Part shown: positions 20,476 to 30,182 of the stretch, piece by piece
Position numbering within the stretch: position 1 is the first letter of the stretch
Layout: each line of letters begins with the position of its first letter
Source: an uncultured Saprospiraceae bacterium
GTDB lineage: Bacteria > Bacteroidota > Bacteroidia > Chitinophagales > Saprospiraceae
Length of the DNA stretch: 64,000 nt
Assembly: GCA_937951615.1 (NCBI GenBank)
Contig: CALFBH010000010.1
Span: 118,264-182,263 of the forward strand
Direction: 5' to 3'
Program-made: the position numbers and the translations under genes
Notes under the pieces: generated by a model
The model's input: the letters and a program-made list of their open reading frames with translations, nothing else
Database searches by the model: none
Told to the model about the DNA's origin: nothing

Positions 20476-21180
20476 ATGCTATTACCTATACTCTCTATTT
20501 TGCTGGCTATCTTGCCGGGCTTAGTGATTTGTATTTTAATTTACAAAAGTGATAAATACGAAAAAGAACCCTGGTCGCATCTTTTGGTGTGTTTCCTGCT
20601 CGGTGTTATAGCGATGTTTATCGCCAGATCTGTAGAGAATTTTCTGGAAAGTGCAGCTTATGATTTTGCGATTGATATGCCCGATTTGCTTTTTCATGCA
20701 CTGATTGCCTTTGTGGTGGTTGCCTTTGTGGAAGAGTTTTTAAAATTCCTGCCTTTACGGTTCTATATTTTCCCTAGAAAAGCCTTTAATGAACCCATGG
20801 ACGGGATTGTGTATGGGGTTATGATTGGGATGGGATTTGCGACGGCAGAAAATATGATGTATGTTTCAAGTGGTAATTGGGAAACTGCATTGATTAGAAT
20901 GTTTACAGCAGTTCCGGCACATGGAATGATAGGGGTTATTATGGGGTATTTTGCTGGACAGGCTAAATTTAACCCACATCAACGTTTTCAGTTATTGATG
21001 CAGGGTTTTTGGCTGGCTGTACTTGGGCATGGGGCCTATGACTTTTTTATTTTACAAGAAAATTATCCTGCATTAGCCATTTTATCTTTGGTTTTACTCG
21101 CTATTGGATATTGGGTGACGATACGGCTGGTCAGGCGCGAAAGGGAAAAGTCGCCGTTTAAAGAATCGGGGATGCCTTGA
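20476..21180 (+). CDS. PrsW-family intramembrane metalloprotease
   Basis: FVEEFLKFLPLR, DGIVYGVMIGMGFATAENMMY, VPAHGMIGVIMGYFAG. Confidence 0.9.
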   Translation: MLLPILSILLAILPGLVICILIYKSDKYEKEPWSHLLVCFLLGVIAMFIARSVENFLESAAYDFAIDMPDLLFHALIAFVVVAFVEEFLKFLPLRFYIFPRKAFNEPMDGIVYGVMIGMGFATAENMMYVSSGNWETALIRMFTAVPAHGMIGVIMGYFAGQAKFNPHQRFQLLMQGFWLAVLGHGAYDFFILQENYPALAILSLVLLAIGYWVTIRLVRREREKSPFKESGMP

Positions 21181-21182
21181 TT

Positions 21183-21211
21183 CAGTATCAGTGGCAGTAG
21201 CAGTATCAGTT
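21183..21211. repeat. (CAGTNN)n period-6 repeat
   Basis: cagtatcagtggcagtagcagtatcagtt. Confidence 0.7.
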
Positions 21212-21333
21212 AAAATACCTGCGGGTAGGTTCTCCTTTAGAAGTTAGGGCAGTTTCAGTCGCGATTTATGTCGTCCTGCTGCGCAGACTTGCTGGATTTT
21301 ATTTCCTGATTACTAATCACCAAATCACTAAGC

Positions 21334-22764
21334 TCAACTTGCCTTCATGTATTTAACGATTACATTGTATAATTCATTTGGATTGAAGGGCTTTGTTACA
21401 TAATCATTCATTCCGACGGTATAAACTCGATCTCGTTCTTCCAGCATAGCCGATGCGGTGAGGGCGATAATTGGGAGTTTATGATATTTAGTGTCTGCTA
21501 AACCTCGTATTTTAGTCGTTGCGGTATAGCCGTCCATGGTTGGCATTTGCAAGTCCATGAGTATAATATCGTAATCATTCTTTTGCACCTTTTCAAGTGC
21601 AATGGCGCCATTATCCGCAACGTCATAATTGATGTCCCATTTATCCAAAAATCGATTGGCTACGAGTTGATTAATTTTATTGTCTTCTACCAATAACAAT
21701 CTTGTCCCTCTGAGTTCTGTTTGCTCGTCCACTTTTTTTACTGGAGCATTTTCAGTATTTTTTGTCATGCTCCGTCCCAATTCCAATGTAAAAGAGAAGG
21801 TAGAGCCTTTCCCTGACTCGCTATGAAGCACAATTTTGCTCTCTTGTAACTCTAATAACTTTTTAGTAATGGCCAATCCCAGCCCAGTTCCTCCAAACTC
21901 GCGAGTCGTAGAAGAAGAAGCCTGTGTAAAAGATTCAAAAATATGTGCTTGTTTGTCCAATGGAATACCAATGCCAGTATCCGTCACAGCAAAATCAAGT
22001 GTCACTTTTTCCTCCTCTTCTTTATTGAGTTTAACGCTAAGTGTAACCGTTCCATTTTTGGTAAACTTCACTGCATTACTCAATAAGTTATTCAATACCT
22101 GAGCAAGTCGGGTGGGGTCACCTATGACATAATCTGGTACATCTTCTCCAATATCAATAAGCAGTTCATTATTATTTTCTTTTGCTTTTGTACCAATCGC
22201 ATAAATGATGCTACTCGTACTATTTTTCAAACTAAAATCAGCAGCCTCAAATTCTACTTTCCCCGATTCCAGCTTATTATAATCCAGTATATCGTTGATA
22301 AGTACTAATAAATTTTCGCCCGAAAACTTCAAAATTTCCAGGTTGCGGATTTGGTCTTGACGGGGATTTTCTTCTAATAGAATATTGGACATCCCGATAA
22401 CGCCATTGAGGGGAGTTCTGATTTCATGACTCATCGTTGAAAGAAATTCCGACTTTGTTCTGGCGTTCCCTTCAGCTATTTCTTTTTCTATAATTAATTT
22501 CTTCTGCTTTGCTTCCATTACTTTTTGCTGCTCGTTCTGCGCATACACCAGTAAGTTGGATAGCATCCAGGAAACCAAAGCAGCAGCTGTCCCCATGATG
22601 ATTAGTGGTATGAATATACCTTGTCCAGTCTGAAAGGTTAGCAAAAGTAAACTCGCCAGACCTACTGTCCCTATGGTATAAAAAAGTGAAATATTTAATG
22701 GATGTTGGGAGTGTTTTTTTGAACTGTACTTAAATTTATTTTTAATTTTTTCAAACCACCTCAT
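21334..22764 (-). CDS. Hybrid sensor histidine kinase/response regulator
   Basis: FLSTMSHEIRTPLNGVIGMSNILL (H-box), GTGLGLAITKKLLEL, receiver LLLVEDNKINQLVANRFL...DIILMDLQMPTMDGY. Confidence 0.95.
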   Translation of the reverse strand: MRWFEKIKNKFKYSSKKHSQHPLNISLFYTIGTVGLASLLLLTFQTGQGIFIPLIIMGTAAALVSWMLSNLLVYAQNEQQKVMEAKQKKLIIEKEIAEGNARTKSEFLSTMSHEIRTPLNGVIGMSNILLEENPRQDQIRNLEILKFSGENLLVLINDILDYNKLESGKVEFEAADFSLKNSTSSIIYAIGTKAKENNNELLIDIGEDVPDYVIGDPTRLAQVLNNLLSNAVKFTKNGTVTLSVKLNKEEEEKVTLDFAVTDTGIGIPLDKQAHIFESFTQASSSTTREFGGTGLGLAITKKLLELQESKIVLHSESGKGSTFSFTLELGRSMTKNTENAPVKKVDEQTELRGTRLLLVEDNKINQLVANRFLDKWDINYDVADNGAIALEKVQKNDYDIILMDLQMPTMDGYTATTKIRGLADTKYHKLPIIALTASAMLEERDRVYTVGMNDYVTKPFNPNELYNVIVKYMKAS

Positions 22765-22964
22765 GTTGCCGTTTTATTATACCAAACCCATTATTGAATT
22801 TGGCATTAGTACTTTACAAATATACCTGAAGGCTAAAATTATGTTATTCTAAATCAGCCCCAAAATATTACAAACATTTATAATATACGCAAAGAAAGGA
22901 AGGTAGGTTTTGTGCCTTTTTAGGCAAATTGTGACATAGCATTTTACTTTAAAAATAAACTTAA

Positions 22965-24488
22965 TTATATTTTCTCAACTGCAAATTCCAAAATTTCTTC
23001 TAAATAAGTACGTTCGTTGGCAAGACGAGGAACTTTACTTTGTCCGCCATAACGCCCCTTTGCTCGCAGCCAATTATGAAACGTCCCTTCCGGTACCTGA
23101 TGAACAACCGGTAAAACCAAAGCCAGGTCTTTATAGCGTTTGGCTTCATAATCCGAATTGATGTCTTGCAGGTTTTTATCCAGCAATTCTGTAAATTTTG
23201 CTAGAGATGGAGGTGCTTTTTCAAATTCTATAATCCACTCATGTCCGCCTTTTTGTTTTGTAGAAAGGAAAATTGGTGCTACTGTATATTCACTGATTTG
23301 TGCCTTGGTTTCCAAACAGGTTTTTGCCAATGCTTTGTCAGTGTTTTCAATCATCACCTCTTCACCAAAAGCATTAATATAGTGTTTGATCCGTCCTGTT
23401 ACTTTTATTTTGAACGGAAAAACAGAAGTAAAAGCCACCGTATCACCTGGCATATAACGCCATAAACCAGCGTTTGTAGAAATAATCAATGCATAATTTT
23501 GTCCAACTTCTACTGCCTCAAGCGGAATCGCTTTTGGATGTTCTTTATGCCATTCTGTTGTAGGCAAAAATTCATAATAAATACCATTATCCAACATTAG
23601 GGTCATTTCATCTTCTTCAGCAATATTGTCCAATTGAGCAGCAAAAAAGCCTTCTGAGGCATTATAGATATTGATATAACCAACATTTTCTGCCGGTAAT
23701 AAAGCCTTAAATTGCTCGCGATAAGGATTGAAGTGAACGCCACCATGTACATAGACCTCAAAATTTGGCCAGACTTCCAGCAGATTGTCTTTCCCGGTAA
23801 TTTCCAAAATACGGCGGGCAAGTACAAGTACCCAAGTCGGTACACCAGCCATGATGGTTACGTTTTCTTTTGACGCCAACTGCGCCATACGTTCCAGTTT
23901 TTCATCAAAATTCTTCATCAGTGCCGTCTGCACATCTGGTGTATTAAACAACTTCACATAACCTGGCATATGATCCATCATAATAGCTGACACATCCCCT
24001 ATTCGCGTCTCCTTAAAGCCTTCAAAGGTATCGTAACAGCCTCCAATGGTGAGGTTCTTGCCTTCCAACAGTCGTGCATTATTATTTCCATACCAAGATG
24101 TAATGACGTCATGTCCGCCTCGCAGGTGGCATTCTTTGAGGCTGACTTCGGTTACAGGGATAAATTTGCTTTTCCCATTTGTCGTACCAGATGATTTGGA
24201 AAACCAGGCAACTTTTCCGGGCCACAACACATTGGGTTCTCCGTGCATCATACGTTCTATGTACGGGAATATATCCTCATACCCACTAATCGGCACCTGT
24301 GTCCGAAATTCCTCTGCTGTTTTTATTGTAGCATACCCATATTTTCTTCCCCATTCAGTATTCATGGCATTTTTTATCAATTCCTGAAAAATAATGCTTT
24401 GAACTTCAAGTGGATAATTGACATAACGCTTAATATGCGGCAGCCTTTGTCGAATGTACCAACTAAACATTGTGTTAATCACCTTCAT
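22965..24488 (-). CDS. GH3 auxin-responsive promoter family protein
   Basis: FSKSSGTTNGKSKFIPVT, YNASEGFFAAQLD, YMPGDTVAFTS, GRIKHYINAFGEEVMIENTDKAL. Confidence 0.9.
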   Translation of the reverse strand: MKVINTMFSWYIRQRLPHIKRYVNYPLEVQSIIFQELIKNAMNTEWGRKYGYATIKTAEEFRTQVPISGYEDIFPYIERMMHGEPNVLWPGKVAWFSKSSGTTNGKSKFIPVTEVSLKECHLRGGHDVITSWYGNNNARLLEGKNLTIGGCYDTFEGFKETRIGDVSAIMMDHMPGYVKLFNTPDVQTALMKNFDEKLERMAQLASKENVTIMAGVPTWVLVLARRILEITGKDNLLEVWPNFEVYVHGGVHFNPYREQFKALLPAENVGYINIYNASEGFFAAQLDNIAEEDEMTLMLDNGIYYEFLPTTEWHKEHPKAIPLEAVEVGQNYALIISTNAGLWRYMPGDTVAFTSVFPFKIKVTGRIKHYINAFGEEVMIENTDKALAKTCLETKAQISEYTVAPIFLSTKQKGGHEWIIEFEKAPPSLAKFTELLDKNLQDINSDYEAKRYKDLALVLPVVHQVPEGTFHNWLRAKGRYGGQSKVPRLANERTYLEEILEFAVEKI

Positions 24489-24606
24489 ATTCTTGATTTT
24501 TGTAATTCTAAATTATAAAAACCAATTCATATTATCAGCATGTAAGTACATTTTTTTCGAGTTAAGATATGTAAACTCTTAATGCTTCTTAACCCAAGTT
24601 GAATAT

Positions 24607-24772
24607 GTAGCCCCCAAATCTTATCAACGCTGGTCAAAGAAGTTTATAGTGTTTACAGGGTTTATACAATAGTGATTATTTTGCGAAGCAAAATACGTCT
24701 TTATCAAACTATGTAAACTTCACATAAACACTATAAACTAGCTGGCTGTGAAAATGTAAAATTGGGGGCTAC
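24607..24772. repeat. Nested foldback element: outer GTAGCCCCCAA/TTGGGGGCTAC, middle GTTTATAGTGTTTAC arms, core ATTTTGCGAAGCAAAAT (24678-24694)
   Basis: Three concentric inverted repeats. Confidence 0.88.
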
Positions 24773-24868
24773 TAGCTTGCCTTAGGAATAGACATAGCAA
24801 GGGAGATTACGCCAAAGTGTATTCCGAGTATTTCCAGACTTATAAAAAGAAAATTAGACTTTAATTAG

Positions 24869-25288
24869 TTAGTGCTTGAAGACCTCAATGGATTTCTGCT
24901 TCACGACCAAGTCTGTGAACTTACCTTTAAAGCGTGTCGCACGAACCATGTGATTGTCTATCCAATGATAATTACCGCCGCGTGGTTTGCCCATAAGCAA
25001 GCTATGGTATTTAAATCCATGCTTATTAAGCCACATTTCAGTAATTTCACGATGAGCTTCAGTACGAGAAGTGAAAAAACAAATCAGATGCCCTTCGTCA
25101 TACCATTTATTAAGAATTTCGAGCGCGTCAGGAAATGGCTCAACTGTTCCCATTCGGGCAGGTTCTTCATTAGGTACATCGTCGCATACTGTACCATCAA
25201 TATCAATGAGATAATTTTTTACGCCTTCTGGCAATACAGGGCTAATATTCTCCCCTTTTTCGTTAAACGTCTCTTTTAATGTCTTCAT
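24869..25288 (-). CDS. HAD-like phosphatase family protein
   Basis: YLIDIDGTVCDDVPNE, LICFFTSRTEAHREITEMWLNKHGF. Confidence 0.75.
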   Translation of the reverse strand: MKTLKETFNEKGENISPVLPEGVKNYLIDIDGTVCDDVPNEEPARMGTVEPFPDALEILNKWYDEGHLICFFTSRTEAHREITEMWLNKHGFKYHSLLMGKPRGGNYHWIDNHMVRATRFKGKFTDLVVKQKSIEVFKH

Positions 25289-25337
25289 CTAAAAATTAAG
25301 TTAAGTTGTTTCAGCAGGCAAAGATAGCAATTATGAA

Positions 25338-25799
25338 CTATTTTCCTGCAATTATCCCAACCAATGGACCAACAGCAGCACCCAGAAATGACCAGAACAC
25401 AACGCCCATAATCAGGAATAACATAACTCGCCTTTTGTCTTTATATATTGTAGCTGCGATAATCGCACCAACAGGGACGGAAATAAGTGGTGGAGTAATC
25501 AATGCCAGTCCATATAGTCCGAACTCGCGTTTTACTTTCACAATCAATCGATTCATCCGAGTAAATTTACGCGGCTTTTTATCGATTTTTTCTAAATAAC
25601 GAAGGTATAATTTCTTGGCACCCCGAGCGGAGTATACAAAAAACACAATACCCATAACACCACCAATCAAGGTATATAACACGACTTCGAGATAGTCGAA
25701 ACCAGCAATATAACCTGCCGGAATGCCTCCTAATGTATGCTTCACGGCACTAATTAAAATGACCACTAACGCTTCTGCAAATTCTCCTATTGTACTCAC
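25338..25799 (-). CDS. Small multi-pass membrane protein (small multidrug export-like)
   Basis: Several hydrophobic segments; GLALITPPLISVPVGAIIAATIY. Confidence 0.6.
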   Translation of the reverse strand: MSTIGEFAEALVVILISAVKHTLGGIPAGYIAGFDYLEVVLYTLIGGVMGIVFFVYSARGAKKLYLRYLEKIDKKPRKFTRMNRLIVKVKREFGLYGLALITPPLISVPVGAIIAATIYKDKRRVMLFLIMGVVFWSFLGAAVGPLVGIIAGK

Positions 25800-25849
25800 A
25801 CTATTTATTTTATTTTGTGAGTTTAATGTATGTTGTTTGTTCTTACTTT

Positions 25850-28045
25850 CTACTGATTAATCAAGTCATTTAGCACCTGTAGCGCTTCATCCAGATAAAT
25901 ATCTTTTCGAATGCTTTTATGCCATTCATCCAGACGAGCAATTTGCGCAGAATCAGGCTCTACCGTTTGTACAAAAAATTCGGGCTGGCTGACTTTAATC
26001 CCTGGAATTTCTTCTTTCATCAATTCCTCATATTTTTTGAACCGTGCTTCAGAAGCATCTTCTGCCGCTCTGTATTTTTTCAGACTCAATTGATTATTTG
26101 GGTTGTCACGTTCTTCTTTCAGTAATTTTGCTCTTTCGTCAATCATACTGAACGTTTCATTACTTTTAACGCGATTCTGGCTTCTTTGTTTAATTTTTGC
26201 CAGACTTTTAATGGATGTACACGCTTCATATTCTACGGGTTCTATTTCATCCCATACCATTGGGAAGTCGTGTTCCTTCTCTCCCATTTCTATATAATTG
26301 TACCGACTTGGCAGAATAATGTCTGGCTCCACACCTTTCAATTGCGTTGCACCACCATCAATCCGATAGAATTTTTGTACCGTCATTTTTACAGAACCTA
26401 AAGGACGTACACCAGATAAAGTTGCTGGAATGGTTCGATCTAAATTGATAAAACGCTGTACCGTACCTTTACCAAAGGTAGAATTTCCACCAATAATAAC
26501 TGCCCGTTCATAATCCTGTAATGCTGCTGCCAATATCTCGGACGCAGAAGCACTGCCGGAGTTCACCATAACAACTAGTGGTCCATCATAAGTCGTTTTT
26601 GAGTTTTTATCTCTAAGCACTTTGGGTGCATCGCCTTTACTTTTCACTTGTACAATAGGTCCTTTTTCGATAAATAGACCTGACATATCTACAACTTCAT
26701 TTAGCGAGCCTCCTCCATTATTTCTCAAATCGAGAATAATGCCAGATACATTTTCTTCCTTCAGTCCTTCCAGTTCTTTACGAATGTCTTCTGCACAATT
26801 GCGTCCGCCTGTTTTGGTGAAATCAGCATAAAATTTGGGAAGATAAATCAAGCCTATTTTACCTGCTGCTTTATCGCTTTCTATGATACTTGATTTTGCA
26901 TAAGATTCTTCCAAAATGACAATATCACGGGTAATTGGGATGATTTTCGTATCGCCTCCAACCTTTTTGACTGTCAGCCTTACTTCTGTACCTTTCTTCC
27001 CACGAATGAGTTTGACGGCATCATCCAAACGCATTCCTACTACATCCACAGGTTCTTCTTCTCCCTGCGCTACTTTTATGATAACATCGTTTGCTTCCAG
27101 GTCTTTTTGTCTCCACGAGGCACTACCAGGCACAATACGAATCACCTTGATGTCTCCATCTACTTCTCGCAATTGTGCTCCAATACCTTCCAGGCGACCA
27201 GAGATGCTGATGTCAAATGTTTCTTTCTCGGCAGGTGCAAAATAATTCGTGTGCGGGTCAAATGCAGAGGTAACAGCATTGAGATAAGTCGCAATGTAAT
27301 CCCGATGTTCCTGCTTGGCCAATTGCTCAAACCAGCGATCATGCGTTTTCATCTCATCTTTTCTGGCTTTAACTTCCAATTCTTCGAAAGTCATGTCCAG
27401 CACATCTTTTTCGTCTTTGTCTTTTTTAGATTCTTCCTTTATTTTTTCAAATTCCTTAGCTTTCCCTGCCAATCCCTTCACATTTACCTCTTTTTCTTTG
27501 GCCGCTTCCTCTTTGGCTTTTTCCTGTTTTTCAAGGTTTTCAACGATTCTGTCCAAAACCCGATATTTCAGGGCTTTCCGCCAACGGTCGCGCAGCTCTG
27601 TTTCGTCTTTTGCATGGTCTAGTTTTTCTTCATCAAACTCGATGGTTTCCTCTTTAGTAAATTCAAAAGGCTCTGCCAACATTTCTTTATAATAGCTTTC
27701 AATTTGCACGGTACGCTTTTTCAGCAATTCAACAGACAAATCAAAGAACTGAAATTCACTAGCACTCACCTGATCGTCAATTTCTGTTTTATATTTTTTC
27801 AACTGCGCAATATCATCCACAGTAAAAAAACGTTTGGAGCCATCCAAATCATCAAGATATAAATCATAAACTCTTTCAGAATAAGCATCATCAATTTCTA
27901 GTGGCGCATAATGCAATTGCTGCATCCCACTCAGAATAGATTGTATGAGGATTTCGTCTTTTTCTCCGTCGCTTTTTACCTGAAAAGCCCATATTCCAAC
28001 AAGCACGATGGCTGAAAGCACAAAAAACAGCAGACTCTTTTTCAT
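25850..28045 (-). CDS. Carboxy-terminal processing peptidase (S41, Tsp/Prc-like) with PDZ domain
   Basis: IILDLRNNGGGSLNEVVDMSGLFI, VVMVNSGSASASEILAAALQDYERAVIIGGNSTFGKGTVQ. Confidence 0.95.
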   Translation of the reverse strand: MKKSLLFFVLSAIVLVGIWAFQVKSDGEKDEILIQSILSGMQQLHYAPLEIDDAYSERVYDLYLDDLDGSKRFFTVDDIAQLKKYKTEIDDQVSASEFQFFDLSVELLKKRTVQIESYYKEMLAEPFEFTKEETIEFDEEKLDHAKDETELRDRWRKALKYRVLDRIVENLEKQEKAKEEAAKEKEVNVKGLAGKAKEFEKIKEESKKDKDEKDVLDMTFEELEVKARKDEMKTHDRWFEQLAKQEHRDYIATYLNAVTSAFDPHTNYFAPAEKETFDISISGRLEGIGAQLREVDGDIKVIRIVPGSASWRQKDLEANDVIIKVAQGEEEPVDVVGMRLDDAVKLIRGKKGTEVRLTVKKVGGDTKIIPITRDIVILEESYAKSSIIESDKAAGKIGLIYLPKFYADFTKTGGRNCAEDIRKELEGLKEENVSGIILDLRNNGGGSLNEVVDMSGLFIEKGPIVQVKSKGDAPKVLRDKNSKTTYDGPLVVMVNSGSASASEILAAALQDYERAVIIGGNSTFGKGTVQRFINLDRTIPATLSGVRPLGSVKMTVQKFYRIDGGATQLKGVEPDIILPSRYNYIEMGEKEHDFPMVWDEIEPVEYEACTSIKSLAKIKQRSQNRVKSNETFSMIDERAKLLKEERDNPNNQLSLKKYRAAEDASEARFKKYEELMKEEIPGIKVSQPEFFVQTVEPDSAQIARLDEWHKSIRKDIYLDEALQVLNDLINQ

Positions 28046-28312
28046 AAATGTATGATTATTTGGATGATAAAAGAATATTTAAATTATCCGTTTGAATTTA
28101 ATATAGTATATAAAGATACGTTGTTTCTAAGAAATAGTTATACCAAAGGTGTAGATACTTATAGTTTAACACAAATTTAACCCCTAATAAGCGCTAATGT
28201 TTTGATATCGTACCAACAAATTTTAGCCCATCGACAGATAAAAACTATCCGGCAGTACCAAATCATAAAATAGACTGGGTCTATATTTTTATATCAGGTT
28301 ATTTTTAGAGAC

Positions 28313-28867
28313 TTAACAAGAGTAAGATCTGATTCTATACTCCTCATAGAAACCCCACGGAAAATAACAACTTACCCGTTCGTAAATAATGACAGTACAT
28401 GGATTATATACTGTCATATTGAATATAGTTTGCCAACCCGCACATCTGCTCAATGAAATTAGGTTCTCTAAACTAAATGATTCAAATAATCTAGCCTCTT
28501 CAACTGATAAATAGCTTGCTATTGTATTCATATCGAATATATCTCCATAAGACGCATTGCTCATCAACAGTTCTATTTTATCCAGAGAAATAAAATAATA
28601 GACAACTTTTCTATGTAAAGCCAACTTCTCAATATCTTCTGTACTCAATGTATTGATATAACTATCATTTTCTTCATCTGACATTTTATCTTCATATCCG
28701 TGAGGCAGGAAAAAAGCCGGGATATCCGCTTCAAGAGCTGCTTCATCCACATGCTCTATTATAGTTTGATCAATTAATTGCTCCTGCTCACAGGAAGTCA
28801 TCATAACGCTGACCATCAGTATTGCCAAAAAGCTAAGAAAGATGGATTTTAATTTTAAAGTTTTCAT
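28313..28867 (-). CDS. Hypothetical lipoprotein, paralog A (4-Cys C-terminal tail)
   Basis: Lipobox VSVMMTSC; AALEADIPAFFLPHGYEDKMS...LHRKVVYYFISLDKIELL shared with the neighbouring gene. Confidence 0.75.
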   Translation of the reverse strand: MKTLKLKSIFLSFLAILMVSVMMTSCEQEQLIDQTIIEHVDEAALEADIPAFFLPHGYEDKMSDEENDSYINTLSTEDIEKLALHRKVVYYFISLDKIELLMSNASYGDIFDMNTIASYLSVEEARLFESFSLENLISLSRCAGWQTIFNMTVYNPCTVIIYERVSCYFPWGFYEEYRIRSYSC

Positions 28868-29142
28868 AACTGTTGTTTTAAATAGTTAAATAAATTATTG
28901 TTTTTGCCAGTCATTTTCGGTTTGGGTTTGACGTAATGTATTTTAGCTAAAACGATATAGTTGTGACATTAAAACCGATTATAATTATGTATATCATTTT
29001 CACTATAAACAAATACATCCCTTAAAACCCACCTCGAAAATGATGGCGTTTTTTGCTCTAAAAACTGCCAGACAGTAAAACTATCCGGCAGTACCAAATC
29101 ATAAAATAGACCGGGTCTATATTTTGAATCAGGTTATTTGTA

Positions 29143-29748
29143 TTAGCAATAACCTAGAAATTTAGCTCTGTAAGAAGTATATGTAAGATTTGGGTTCCAC
29201 CATCTTGTACAAGTTCTCCTTTGTTGTTGAAACCGCTTGCAAATAGGCCAGTTGAGAGGAAAACCACTTGAGGTAATTACCTGGTATGGATTACCATAAT
29301 CTTGCCATTCAGTACATCCACGTAATGTAGCCAAGCTCTCTACATTAAATGATTCAAACAACCTACTTTCTTCAGATGACAAGTAGTTCATCACTGTGTT
29401 TGCACCAAATATATCTCCATAAGTCGCATTATCTATCAATACGTCTATTTTATCTAGTGAAACAAAATAATAGATAACTTTTCTGTGTAAAACCAGTTTT
29501 TCAAAGCCTTCTGTATCAAGTGTGCTAATATAATTCCCAATGGCTTCTTCGGACATTTTATCTTCGTATCCGTGAGGCAGAAAAAATTCAGGTATATCTG
29601 CTTCAAGAGCAGCTTGTTCTGTGTTTTCTATTGGAGTTTCTACTCCAATATCCTCTAATTCTGTTTGCTCACAAGAAGTCATCATAACACTGACCATCAG
29701 CATGGCCATAAAGCCAAGAACGATGGATTTTAATTTCAAATTTTTCAT
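29143..29748 (-). CDS. Hypothetical lipoprotein, paralog B (4-Cys C-terminal tail)
   Basis: Start set at MKNLKLKS (ATG 29748); lipobox VSVMMTSC; strong similarity to 28313..28867 except the C-terminus. Confidence 0.75.
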   Translation of the reverse strand: MKNLKLKSIVLGFMAMLMVSVMMTSCEQTELEDIGVETPIENTEQAALEADIPEFFLPHGYEDKMSEEAIGNYISTLDTEGFEKLVLHRKVIYYFVSLDKIDVLIDNATYGDIFGANTVMNYLSSEESRLFESFNVESLATLRGCTEWQDYGNPYQVITSSGFPLNWPICKRFQQQRRTCTRWWNPNLTYTSYRAKFLGYC

Positions 29749-30131
29749 AATTGTTGTTTTAAAATAGTTGAATAAAAAGTTTAATAAATCATTGTTTTTG
29801 TCAGTCAATAAAAATGTCGCGAACACCTTATCGCCTGGCTTATTCGTTCTTTTGGTTTTACTGCGTTTGTAATTAATTACACTACAAATGTAGAGGGGAT
29901 ATTTGGTATATTTTTACACTATTAAAGGCAAAAGTATTTTAATAATTATTTTAAAGCTTATTTAAATTACTATAAATCAGTTTCTTAAAATATTTAATTA
30001 AATTAAAAAGTATTTATGCAGACCAATTGAACACGAAAAAAAACACTCCACAAAACACAAAAAGAAGAGGTTGTGCATAGTTACACTTCTTAAATTGCTG
30101 TTAATCCTACCCATCTCTCCTTTAAAAAAGT

Positions 30132-30139
30132 TATTTTTG
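30132..30139 (+). promoter_or_regulatory. Bacteroidota-type -7 element TATTTTTG upstream of the fused ligase gene
   Basis: Matches TAnnTTTG. Confidence 0.4.
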
Positions 30140-30182
30140 CGCCTCAAAATTCATCATTCATCATTTATCGTTCATCATTAGC

